7,631 bases of DNA from Prosthecobacter sp. (GTDB lineage: Bacteria > Verrucomicrobiota > Verrucomicrobiia > Verrucomicrobiales > Verrucomicrobiaceae): the NCBI GenBank assembly GCA_025869455.1, contig JAOZVT010000667.1, forward strand, positions 1 to 7,631, given 5' to 3'. Position 1 is the stretch's first letter. Every line of letters begins with the position of its first letter. A program made the position numbers and the translations under genes. Below are positions 1 through 7,631 of the stretch, piece by piece. The notes under the pieces are model-generated. The model worked only from the letters and a program-made list of their open reading frames with translations, did no database searches and had not been told where the DNA came from.

Positions 1-2516
1 ATCTGCTCCCTGCGATTACCAAACTCACTCCTGGACGCAAGTATGCACGGGATCGCCGGGTGGATATTGAGCATGTGAAGCTGGAGGTTACCCCCGATTT
101 CAGCCATCGAACGGTCGCGGGGACCATGACGATGACATTTCGTCCCATCGCGCTGCCATTGGACAAGCTGGAGTTGGATGCGGTGGACCTGAAAATGACC
201 CAGTTTACCTGCGAGGGAGCCGAGGTCGTGGACTCCATCGTCTCCGAGGAAAAGATGGCCTTTGTCTTCAAAGAGCCCATCCCGCCCACCACGAAGATCA
301 CGCTTTCCATCAGTTACACTGCCGAACCCACACGCGGCCTCTATTTTCGCACCCCTGAGATGGGCTACAAACAGGGAGATACTCAGGTGTGGAGCCAGGG
401 AGAGGCGGATCTGCACCGTTTTTGGTTTCCTTGTTACGATTATCCCAATGAGCGCTTCACGAGCGAGGTCATCTGCCACGCGCCCAAGGGCATGGAGGTG
501 GTGTCTAACGGGAAGTTAGTTTCCAAGAAAGAGTCTGGTGAGCTGACCACCTGGCATTGGCTCCAGGACAAACCCCATGTGAATTACCTCATCGCGCTAG
601 CGGCAGGTTACTTTCATAAGCTGGAGGACCAAGCGGGTAACTTGCCCCTGGCCCTGCTGGTGCCGCCATCCAACAAAGACCAAGCCGAGAACGCTTTTGC
701 CGACACGAGTAAGATCATCGAATTCTACCAGAAGGAAACCGGAGTCCCCTTCCCCTGGGACAAGTACTATCAGGTCTATTGTCACGACTTCATCGCTGGT
801 GGCATGGAAAACACTAGCTGCACCTTTGAGACCAGCAGCATGCTGTTTAACTCTGACACGGAGACTCTGCGAACACTGCACCGCCTGGATGCGCATGAGA
901 CTGCTCACCAATGGTTTGGCGATTTGGTGACCTGTCGGGATTGGTCACACCTTTGGTTAAACGAAGGCTTCGCCAGCTACTACACCATTCTATATGAGCA
1001 GGAGAAGAATGGGGATGACGCCATGAAATATTCCCTCTGGTATGAGGCTGAGGAGGTCATTGAAGCCAAGGACACACGCCCAACGGTGTGGCGTGATTAT
1101 GGTGACCCGATGCAGCAATTTGACACGCGCGTTTACCCTAAAGGAGCCTGGATCCTGCATATGATCCGCAGTCAACTCGGGCCTGACTTGTATCGCCTAG
1201 CCATCCACACCTACCTGGATCGGCACAAGAATGGCATTGTCAGCACGGATGATCTTCAGGACGTGGTGGAGGAAGTCAGTGGCCTTTCCTTTGACGCTTT
1301 CTTTGACCAATGGCTTTACCATGGCGGAATCCCCGAACTGAAAGTGGAGTATGCCTGGGATGCCACCACCAAGCAGGCCAAAATCACCCTCAAGCAAACA
1401 CAGAAGGTCACTGATCAAGTGCGCCTGTTTCAATTTCCTTTGCCCATCGCTTTCACCCTGAAAGGACAAAAGGAAGCTCAGAAATTCACGATCAAAGTCA
1501 CGCAGGCCGAAGAGGACTTCTACTTTGCCCTGCCATCTCAACCTGAACTGGTGCGGATAGACCCAGACTACACGGTTTTGGCGAAGGTGGACTTCACTCC
1601 ACCCGGAGCGATGCTGGACGAGCAACTGAAAGGCGATGTGATTGGTCGGCTGCTGGCAGCTAGAACCCTGGGCAAACGCCAGGATCAAGCCAGCGCGGAC
1701 AAGCTGGCGAATCTGCTGATGAACGATGCCTTCTATGGTGTACGTGATGAAGCGGCCCGTGCCCTGGCCAAGATGGCCACTCCGGCGGCACGCACGGCCT
1801 TGATCACAGGACTCGCTTCACAAAAAGATGCCCGTGCTCGCGCTGCGGTGGTGGAGGCTCTGACGAGTCTCCCCCATCCCGAAGCTCAAGCCGCATTGAT
1901 GAAACACGCGGAGACAGAGAAAAATCCAGGTATCCTGGCCGAAATCATCCGTAGCTGGGGCACACGCCCTGGGGATGCGGAAGTGTCTGCCGCACTCGCC
2001 AAGCAACTCGACTCTCCGAGCTATCAAAACGCCATCGCGACGGCAGTCATCACGGCTTATCGTGCTCAAGATGAAGCCAGCGTGGCTCCCGCCATCTTGA
2101 AGAAGTTGCAAGCTGAGCCGCTGGAATTCCGAACCCGTGATTACGCGAGCGCCATGGACAGTCTGGCCTTTTTGGCCCGCAAACAGGAGAACCGTGATGA
2201 TGTGGGTAACTTCCTGCTCAAGCTGCTGAACGACCCGAAAGAGCAACTGCGCAGTGCAGCGGCCAAGAGTCTGGGCACGCTACGTGATCCCAAAGCCCTG
2301 GCTACCTTGCAAGCCATGCTCCCAGGCGCTGGCCCTTACAACGATCCAGTCCGCGAGGCAGCCGCCAAATCCGTACAGACGCTGCAAGCTGAGCAAACTG
2401 GCAGTGCCGAACTGAAAAACCTGTGGGATCAAGTGCAGCAACTGCAAAAGAAAACCGAGGCCATGCAGAAGCAGCTCGAAGAGACCAAGAAAAAAGCTGA
2501 GCCTGCGAAAAAGTGA
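1..2516 (+). CDS. M1 family zinc aminopeptidase with C-terminal HEAT repeats (5' end outside window)
   Basis: This is a zinc metallopeptidase of the M1 (gluzincin) family, which removes N-terminal residues from peptides. Residues are numbered from the GTG at 60. The β-rich N-terminal domain spans about 1-190. The catalytic domain follows, with exopeptidase motif GGMEN at 247-251 and HETAH at 279-283 (zinc ligands H279 and H283, general base E280). The third ligand, E302 in NEGFASY, lies 18 residues on. Y359 (VYPKGAW) fits the transition-state tyrosine. A β region (about 426-512) leads to HEAT-like helical repeats (about 520-780), for example VRDEAARALAKM and VREAAAKSVQTL. A lysine-rich heptad tail ends the protein. 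The frame is open from base 3, adding 19 codons (LLPAITKLTPGRKYARDRR). RRVDIEHVKLEVTPDF reads as family N-terminal sequence, so the GTG at 60 is probably an internal valine. A signal peptide, if any, is off the edge. Substrate range and location cannot be read here. Family assignment is very secure. Confidence 0.96.
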   Translation, partial: LLPAITKLTPGRKYARDRRVDIEHVKLEVTPDFSHRTVAGTMTMTFRPIALPLDKLELDAVDLKMTQFTCEGAEVVDSIVSEEKMAFVFKEPIPPTTKITLSISYTAEPTRGLYFRTPEMGYKQGDTQVWSQGEADLHRFWFPCYDYPNERFTSEVICHAPKGMEVVSNGKLVSKKESGELTTWHWLQDKPHVNYLIALAAGYFHKLEDQAGNLPLALLVPPSNKDQAENAFADTSKIIEFYQKETGVPFPWDKYYQVYCHDFIAGGMENTSCTFETSSMLFNSDTETLRTLHRLDAHETAHQWFGDLVTCRDWSHLWLNEGFASYYTILYEQEKNGDDAMKYSLWYEAEEVIEAKDTRPTVWRDYGDPMQQFDTRVYPKGAWILHMIRSQLGPDLYRLAIHTYLDRHKNGIVSTDDLQDVVEEVSGLSFDAFFDQWLYHGGIPELKVEYAWDATTKQAKITLKQTQKVTDQVRLFQFPLPIAFTLKGQKEAQKFTIKVTQAEEDFYFALPSQPELVRIDPDYTVLAKVDFTPPGAMLDEQLKGDVIGRLLAARTLGKRQDQASADKLANLLMNDAFYGVRDEAARALAKMATPAARTALITGLASQKDARARAAVVEALTSLPHPEAQAALMKHAETEKNPGILAEIIRSWGTRPGDAEVSAALAKQLDSPSYQNAIATAVITAYRAQDEASVAPAILKKLQAEPLEFRTRDYASAMDSLAFLARKQENRDDVGNFLLKLLNDPKEQLRSAAAKSLGTLRDPKALATLQAMLPGAGPYNDPVREAAAKSVQTLQAEQTGSAELKNLWDQVQQLQKKTEAMQKQLEETKKKAEPAKK

Positions 2517-2582
2517 AGGACCGTCGTTTGCTTCAGGAAGACGCACGCAGTGTTTGCGATGAGCCCTGCCCTGTGAAAGGCT
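2517..2582 (+). other. 66-base intergenic gap before hrpA
   Basis: This short spacer separates the aminopeptidase stop (TGA, 2514-2516) from the helicase start. I see no strong hairpin followed by a T-run, so read-through from the upstream gene is plausible. The visible inverted repeats are too weak to call: CTTC/GAAG around 2531-2540 with a 2-base loop, and AGCC at 2562-2565 against GGCT at 2579-2582. I could not pick out a convincing -35/-10 promoter pair. The gap also holds a five-codon mini-ORF (ATG 2559 to TGA 2574-2576) in frame with hrpA. Confidence 0.5.
2576..2580 (+). promoter_or_regulatory. possible Shine-Dalgarno of hrpA, unusually close
   Basis: AAAGG is the only purine-rich stretch just upstream of the GTG at 2583, but only two bases separate them, less than the usual 5-9. 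An in-frame TGA at 2574-2576 rules out any earlier start that reads through. The next in-frame alternative, TTG at 2613 (residue 11), has a pyrimidine-rich upstream stretch and no purine motif. The GTG therefore remains the best choice. Weak initiation, or coupling to upstream translation, is possible. Confidence 0.3.
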
Positions 2583-5500
2583 GTGCCTCCCCTGATCCAG
2601 CCCGCTCTTCCTTTGATTCGTTACCCTGCTGACCTTCCCATCACCGCCCGCCGTGAGGACATCCTCGCGGCCATCCACTCCAGCCAAGTTGTGATCCTGG
2701 CCGGGGAAACTGGATCGGGCAAAACCACCCAGTTACCCAAGATGTGTCTGGAGGTGCTGGGGGATTCTCGTGGCGTGATTGGCTGTACCCAGCCACGACG
2801 TGTCGCGGCCATGAGTGTTTCTAAGCGAGTGGCGGAAGAATTGGACGTGCATTGGGGGCGCGAGGTGGGCTGTAAGATGCGTTTCAGCGATGACACCAGC
2901 CGCGAGACGCGCGTCAAGTTCATGACAGACGGCATCCTGCTGGCCGAGATTCAAAGTGATCCCCTGCTGCGCGCTTACTCGATCCTCATTCTGGATGAGG
3001 CGCATGAACGCTCCCTGAATATTGACTTTTTGTTAGGCTATCTCAAGACGCTGCTGGTGAAGCGGCCGGATCTAAAATTAGTCGTTACTTCTGCCACCAT
3101 TGATACAGAAGCATTCAGTGCCCACTTTGGCAATGCGCCCATCATCGAAGTCTCAGGTCGGCTTTACCCCGTGGACATCCGCTACAAGCCAGTCGGAGAT
3201 GACGATGAAGACCCTAGCCACATTGACGCCGCCATTGCTGCCGTGGAGGAAGTCTTGATCGAAACGAATGCTGGAGATGTGCTCGTCTTCATGCCGACGG
3301 AACGCGATATCCGTGATACTCGCGACGCACTGGATGGTCGTTTAGGCAAAGGCATCGAAGTCTTGGCCTTGTTTGGGCGGATGGCCTCGCATGAGCAGCA
3401 GCGGGTGTTTTCTCCAGGCTCCAAACGCCGAGTCATTGTGGCGACCAACGTGGCGGAAACATCCATCACACTGCCACGCATTCGCTATGTGGTGGATACG
3501 GGGCTGGCCCGAATGAGTCGCTACAATCCACGCACACGGACCAAACGATTGCCCGTGGAAGCGGTCAGTCAAAGCAGTGCGAATCAACGCGCTGGACGTG
3601 CCGGACGTGTACAGGATGGTGTTTGCATCCGCTTGTATGAAGAAGAGGACTTTAACAAACGCCCGCGCTTTACCCAACCAGAGATTCAGCGCTCCAATCT
3701 GGCTGAGGTCATCTTACGAATGAAAGCCTTTCGGTTAGGCGAAATCGAAAGTTTTCCTTTCATCAATCCACCCGTCAGTGCCTCCATTCGCGCAGGTTAT
3801 GATTTGCTGCATGAACTGGGTGCGCTGGGTGAGACGCATGAGATGACCGCCACGGGCCGTGAGCTAGCTAGCCTGCCCTTAGACCCCACTCTGGGCCGCA
3901 TGCTCCTGCAAGCGCGTGAGGAAGGTTGCCTGGAAGACATGCTCATCATTGCTGCCGGGCTGAGCATCCCCGACCCGCGTGAAAGGCCTGAAGACAAACG
4001 CGAACAAGCCCAGGCCGCGCACAAACATTTCGCCTCGCCTGAATCGGATTTTCTCAGCCTGCTGAAAATCTGGCAATCAGCCCCGGAACCTATGGCGGGT
4101 GGGAAAAACCAACTGCGCAAATTTTGTAAATCCTACTTCATCAGCTTTACCCGCATGACGGAGTGGCGGGATGTGTGGCAGCAGTTGCGCGATACTTTTA
4201 AAGATGATCGACGCCATGCAGCGAAGCCTGCGCCCGAGGCCCAAAAACCCTCCGTACCCGCCTCGAATTCCCCCTGGGATAAGGCGGCCATTAAGGCGGA
4301 ACGCGAAGGTGCCAATGTGCATGACCAAGCTCTGCACCGCTGCATTCTAGCAGGCCATCTGGGCCACATCGCCACACGACTGGAGCGCAATCAATACAAG
4401 GCAGTGGGAAACCGTGAGGTGATGGTCTTTCCAGGATCGAATCTTTACGAGCGACGCGAGAAGCAAGGCAAACAAGGCCAGGAAAAGACCCGACAGCCAC
4501 TATGGATCGTCGCGGGAGAGATCGTACAAACTTCCCAGCTTTTTGCTCGGTCGATTGCGCGCATTGATCCGCAATGGGCAGCGGAACTAGGAGTTCACCT
4601 GGTCGAGCGACGTTACAGCGAACCGCACTGGAGCGCCAAGGCGGGGCGCGTTTTGGTGACCGAGCGCCAGCTTCTTCATGGCCTGGAGGTCAAGCGTCAA
4701 CCGATTGACTTTGGCAAGATTGACTCAGTGGCCGCCACGCAACTTTTCATTCGTGGTGCTCTTCTAGAAGGCACTACCAATCTGCCGCATCGCTTCTTCC
4801 AGCATAACCAAAAGTTACGTGATCGCCTAGAGGCCACACTCACCCGAGTGAGAAGTAGTCGTGTGTATGCCGTGGAGGAACACCTCTTTGAATACTATCG
4901 CGCACGCTTGCAAAACATCTCTTCCGTTCACGATCTGAACAAGCTGGTGAATGCCCGCGTGCGTGAGGAACCAGGCTTTTTATGTGCCCGCGAAGAAGAC
5001 CTGACGGGCGGCGAAGATTTGTCCTGTGATTTGGAAATGTTTCCAGATGCCGCCTCAGTGGGAAACAGCGTGCTGCCGATCAGCTACGCCTACAAACCGG
5101 GACAAGAAGATGATGGGGTGACAGTGCAGGTACCGCAGCCGATGGCCGAGCATTTGACCAGTGGCCAAGTGCTGTGGATGGTCCCCGGATTGCGTGAAGA
5201 GCAGATCACCACGCTACTACGTGCTCTGCCCAAGGCTGTGCGCCGAGATCTGATGCCACTGGAAGCTAAGGCGCGCGAAATAGCCCGCGATTTCGATCCT
5301 GGTCGCTCTGATTTTCATGAAGCCCTGGCGGCATTTTTGCGTCAACGTTACCGCTTGGATGTCAAAGCCACAGACTGGAGTGCACAATCACTGCCCGAGT
5401 ATTTGCAACCGCGAATCGAGGTGATGGGTCAAGGAAACAAGACCGTGATGACCAGTCGTGATGTGGACAGCATCCGCGAAACCATGCGCAAGCAGGAACG

Positions 5501-6389
5501 CAAGTCCGATGCCTGGGATCAAACGGCGAAGCGTTTCGAGGATTATGCGCTCTCGTCTTGGTCCTTTGGCGACGTTCCCGAAACGGTGCTGGTGGAGACG
5601 ATCAACGGCATGCACGTGCTTGGATATCCAGGACTCGTTTTGCGTGATGGCGAAGTGGATCTTCGACTTTTCAAACAGGCGGAAGAAGCCCACAAAAGCA
5701 CTCCTGCAGCCATCCGCCAATTGGCAGAAAATTTGTTGGGCAAGGACATCGCTTGGCTGCACAAGGAATTGCGTATTCTCGATGTGAAAGCGGCCCCTCA
5801 AAAGACGCTGAATTTCCAGAGTGGTCTCGCCGCTTTGGGCAGCCGCCCCACTGCGAATGCGCCCGTAGAAAACAGAGCCACGGCTGCGTGCGATCACATT
5901 CTGGCACATGCCTTGCGACTGGAGCCACTGCTACCCCTCACGCAGAAACGTTTTCTAGAAATGTGCGAACGCACATGCCGTGAATTGCCAGCCTTGACAC
6001 ATCGAGTGCGCGATTTGTTGAAGCAGACGGAAGAGCTCAGGCAAAAGATTTTAGCTTTCCCCAAACGCTATGCGGGACTTGAACAAGACCTCGCAAGACT
6101 CCTTCCGCCTAACTTACTATCCGTCACGCCTCACGCGCAGTTGATGCATCTACCGCGTTACCTGAAGGCTATTTTACTGAGGGCAGAACGGGCTTCCAAC
6201 AATCCTGGAAAGGATCTGGAAAAAGCGGCTTTGATTGCAGACTTCAACGGCTGGGAGCAGGAAGCCAGCGACAAGAATCGCGAGGCTTTCCGATGGCTGT
6301 TTGAAGAGTATCGCGTGTCCATCTTTGCGCAAGAATTGGGCACGGCTCAACCTGCTAGCGTGAAGCGGCTGGAGGCGTTGTTGGGATAA
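2583..6389 (+). CDS. hrpA: ATP-dependent RNA helicase HrpA (DEAH-box)
   Basis: This is a 1268-residue DEAH-box RNA helicase of the HrpA type, close to the roughly 1300 residues of E. coli HrpA. It is expected to be a cytoplasmic ATP-driven RNA or ribonucleoprotein remodeller. The E. coli protein is linked to fimbrial mRNA processing and, more recently, to rescue of stalled ribosomes. Visible motifs: Walker A GETGSGKT 41-48, Ia TQPRRVAA 69-76, Ib TDGILL 115-120, DEAH 138-141, SAT 170-172, V TNVAETSIT 288-296 and VI QRAGRAGR 335-342. The winged-helix/HA2 region follows to about 490, then an OB-fold-like region (about 580-700). The long HrpA-specific C-terminal region (DUF3418 type) runs to the end, closing with EEYRVSIFAQELGT. 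Compared from memory with E. coli HrpA, the N-terminus is about 55 residues shorter. Extra low-complexity linkers occur near 541-575 and 623-638. No frameshift or motif loss is visible, so it should be active. Confidence 0.97.
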   Translation: MPPLIQPALPLIRYPADLPITARREDILAAIHSSQVVILAGETGSGKTTQLPKMCLEVLGDSRGVIGCTQPRRVAAMSVSKRVAEELDVHWGREVGCKMRFSDDTSRETRVKFMTDGILLAEIQSDPLLRAYSILILDEAHERSLNIDFLLGYLKTLLVKRPDLKLVVTSATIDTEAFSAHFGNAPIIEVSGRLYPVDIRYKPVGDDDEDPSHIDAAIAAVEEVLIETNAGDVLVFMPTERDIRDTRDALDGRLGKGIEVLALFGRMASHEQQRVFSPGSKRRVIVATNVAETSITLPRIRYVVDTGLARMSRYNPRTRTKRLPVEAVSQSSANQRAGRAGRVQDGVCIRLYEEEDFNKRPRFTQPEIQRSNLAEVILRMKAFRLGEIESFPFINPPVSASIRAGYDLLHELGALGETHEMTATGRELASLPLDPTLGRMLLQAREEGCLEDMLIIAAGLSIPDPRERPEDKREQAQAAHKHFASPESDFLSLLKIWQSAPEPMAGGKNQLRKFCKSYFISFTRMTEWRDVWQQLRDTFKDDRRHAAKPAPEAQKPSVPASNSPWDKAAIKAEREGANVHDQALHRCILAGHLGHIATRLERNQYKAVGNREVMVFPGSNLYERREKQGKQGQEKTRQPLWIVAGEIVQTSQLFARSIARIDPQWAAELGVHLVERRYSEPHWSAKAGRVLVTERQLLHGLEVKRQPIDFGKIDSVAATQLFIRGALLEGTTNLPHRFFQHNQKLRDRLEATLTRVRSSRVYAVEEHLFEYYRARLQNISSVHDLNKLVNARVREEPGFLCAREEDLTGGEDLSCDLEMFPDAASVGNSVLPISYAYKPGQEDDGVTVQVPQPMAEHLTSGQVLWMVPGLREEQITTLLRALPKAVRRDLMPLEAKAREIARDFDPGRSDFHEALAAFLRQRYRLDVKATDWSAQSLPEYLQPRIEVMGQGNKTVMTSRDVDSIRETMRKQERKSDAWDQTAKRFEDYALSSWSFGDVPETVLVETINGMHVLGYPGLVLRDGEVDLRLFKQAEEAHKSTPAAIRQLAENLLGKDIAWLHKELRILDVKAAPQKTLNFQSGLAALGSRPTANAPVENRATAACDHILAHALRLEPLLPLTQKRFLEMCERTCRELPALTHRVRDLLKQTEELRQKILAFPKRYAGLEQDLARLLPPNLLSVTPHAQLMHLPRYLKAILLRAERASNNPGKDLEKAALIADFNGWEQEASDKNREAFRWLFEEYRVSIFAQELGTAQPASVKRLEALLG

Positions 6390-6392
6390 TCA
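6387..6392. other. abutting convergent stop codons
   Basis: The helicase ends with TAA at 6387-6389. The complementary-strand gene ends with TGA read from TCA at 6390-6392. There is no spacer, so any terminator must lie inside the opposing coding sequence. The only inverted repeat I found across the junction is GCTGG (6368-6372) with CCAGC (6395-6399), a 5-bp stem with a 22-base loop and no T-run. It does not qualify as an intrinsic terminator. Confidence 0.9.
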
Positions 6393-7631
6393 AGCCAGCA
6401 GTTCTGAGACAACTTGTGCGGAAGGATTTTCGACGAGCACCTGCTCCGTACCGTTGCGCTTGTAGCTGAGTTTCTTGGGATCAAGACCGAAGAGATGAAG
6501 TAGCGTGGCGTGGTAGTCGTAATGATTCACGACTTTATCCACGGCATGATGACCAAACTCGTCGGTAGCACCGTGAGCATAACCAGCTTTAAAACCACCA
6601 CCTGCTACCCACATGCTGAAGCCATAGGTATTGTGGTCACGCCCCACTGTGGTGCGTGTTTTGGCTCCCGCGCGATTCTGAATCACCGGCAGTCTCCCCA
6701 TCTCACCGCCCCAATGGACAACCGTGCTATCCAGAAGACCGCGCTGTTTTAAATCTAGCACTAAAGCAGCGGCGGGTTGGTCCACCTGTTCACAAGCTTT
6801 GGGCAAGGAGGTCAAGATGCTGGAATGATGATCCCAGGTCTGATTGCCCGTGAAGATGGAAACAAAGCGCACACCACGCTCCACCATACGGCGAGCGATG
6901 AGGCAGCGTTTGCCAAACTCTTCTGTAGCCGGTTTATCCAAACCGTAGAGCTTCTTCGTGGCTTCGCTTTCCTGATTGATATCCAGCGCTTCTTTAGCAG
7001 CTGTCTGCATCCTTGCGGCAAGCTCAAAGCTCTGGATACGAGCCTCCAGATCACTCTCCCCAGGACGCGAATCCGCGTGTTCGCGATTAAGTCGCTGAAC
7101 AAAATTCAGGTATCGAGCCTGCGCCTCACCTTTTAAAGATAGTGGTGGATCGAGGTTTAAAATGCGTGGCTCTTTTGACCTCACCACGGTGCCTTGATAA
7201 ACGGAGGGTAACCAGCCATTGCTGAAATTATCCACGCCTAGCACAGGCAGCCCACGTGGGTCAGTCAGAGCCACATAGGCAGGTAGATCCTGATTTTCGC
7301 TGCCCAAGCCATAAGTGATCCAACTGCCTAGAGTTGGACGTCCGCCGACGATCTGGCCATTCAGCAAAGCATAGATGGATTGACCGTGATTGTTCACGCC
7401 CGTATGCATGGAGCGTATCAAAGTCATCTCATCGGCAATGCTGCCCATGTAGGGAATGAGGTCACTCATTTCGATGCCGCTCTCACCACGCGGTTTAAAC
7501 TTCCACTGTGGCCCCATCACTTCACGACTGGCCCCTGCGGCATCGTCGTATTTGATTTCGCCCGGGAAATCTTTGCCATCCAGTTTCATGAGATCGGGCT
7601 TGGGCTCGAACATGTCAATTTGGCTCGGCAC
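6390..7631 (-). CDS. DUF1501 domain-containing protein (N-terminus outside window)
   Basis: This belongs to DUF1501, a family related to the alkaline phosphatase/sulfatase fold, many members of which carry a Tat-type signal. Its biochemical role is not established. The visible 413 residues begin PSQIDMFEPKPDL, which in this family normally follows a glycine-rich segment (…GGPSQ-D-F-PKP). The GTG at the very edge is therefore almost certainly an internal valine, and the N-terminus, including any signal, is missing. Motifs typical of the family are SMHTGVNNHGQSIYALLNG (74-92), RPTLGSWITYGLG (98-110), the histidine-rich TWDHHS (265-270), GGEMGRLP (308-315; commonly GEFGRTP), GRDHNTYGFS (330-339), and the C-terminal DYHATLLHLFGLD with the YKRNG ending. 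The D and H residues of WDHH, GRDHN and DYHATLL are candidate metal ligands by analogy with the fold. The usual neighbour, a DUF1549/DUF1553 cytochrome-like partner, would lie upstream beyond 7631. Family membership is secure; function is unknown. Confidence 0.95.
   Translation of the reverse strand: MPSQIDMFEPKPDLMKLDGKDFPGEIKYDDAAGASREVMGPQWKFKPRGESGIEMSDLIPYMGSIADEMTLIRSMHTGVNNHGQSIYALLNGQIVGGRPTLGSWITYGLGSENQDLPAYVALTDPRGLPVLGVDNFSNGWLPSVYQGTVVRSKEPRILNLDPPLSLKGEAQARYLNFVQRLNREHADSRPGESDLEARIQSFELAARMQTAAKEALDINQESEATKKLYGLDKPATEEFGKRCLIARRMVERGVRFVSIFTGNQTWDHHSSILTSLPKACEQVDQPAAALVLDLKQRGLLDSTVVHWGGEMGRLPVIQNRAGAKTRTTVGRDHNTYGFSMWVAGGGFKAGYAHGATDEFGHHAVDKVVNHYDYHATLLHLFGLDPKKLSYKRNGTEQVLVENPSAQVVSELLA

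Noticed and set aside
1197..1688. 163-codon open frame on the minus strand inside the aminopeptidase gene
   Set aside because: It lies wholly antisense to a secure gene, its translation resembles no family I know, and such shadow frames are common opposite long genes of this composition.
1614..2399. Internal DNA repeats in the HEAT region
   Set aside because: The repetition is at the protein-fold level, with diverged units. I see no near-identical DNA repeats or recombination signature.
2522..2543. Possible hairpin in the gap before hrpA (CTTC-AG-GAAG with flanking CGTC/ACG)
   Set aside because: The loop is only two bases, the flanking pairing is interrupted, and no T-run follows. It does not support a terminator or riboswitch.
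2562..2582. AGCC/GGCT stem that could mask the hrpA ribosome site
   Set aside because: Four base pairs around a 13-base loop are too weak to claim a regulatory structure without comparative evidence.
5388..5909. 173-codon minus-strand open frame inside hrpA
   Set aside because: It is antisense to conserved HrpA C-terminal sequence with no supporting start signal or family likeness, so I treat it as a shadow frame.
1..7631. A new defence, mobile or biosynthetic system formed by the three genes
   Set aside because: Each gene belongs to a known family, the gene order shows no functional module, and no integrase, transposase, tRNA, inverted repeat or toxin-antitoxin-like pair is visible.

Overview
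This 7.6 kb window looks like ordinary bacterial chromosome. It holds three long genes that fill almost all of the sequence, and the two outer ones are cut by the window edges. I found no RNA gene, mobile element, CRISPR array, prophage gene or recognisable new system. The best taxonomic clue is the DUF1501 protein at the right end. This family is greatly expanded in Planctomycetota and Verrucomicrobiota. Together with an M1 aminopeptidase carrying HEAT repeats and a moderate base composition, it suggests the PVC superphylum, most likely Verrucomicrobiota (a Prosthecobacter/Verrucomicrobium-like organism). That placement is inference.

Layout. Positions 1-2516 (+) encode an M1 zinc aminopeptidase with a complete active site, a C-terminal HEAT-repeat region and a short lysine-rich coiled-coil tail. 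Its reading frame is open to the left edge, so the true start and any signal peptide lie outside. After 66 bases comes a full-length HrpA-type DEAH-box RNA helicase (2583-6389, +). Its GTG start is preceded by a tightly spaced AAAGG and an in-frame five-codon mini-ORF. The helicase stop codon directly abuts the stop codon of a convergent DUF1501 gene (6390-7631, -), whose N-terminus lies beyond the right edge.

How they relate. The aminopeptidase and the helicase could be co-transcribed because they share a strand, the gap is short and I see no terminator between them. Their jobs (peptide breakdown; RNA/ribosome remodelling) are not obviously linked. The DUF1501 gene belongs to a separate, convergent unit. 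In this group of bacteria such genes usually follow a DUF1549/DUF1553 (PSCyt-type) partner, which would lie beyond position 7631.

The points most worth a second look are modest: the heptad tail of the aminopeptidase, the extra linkers in the helicase, the unusual helicase start region, and the zero-gap convergent stop codons.
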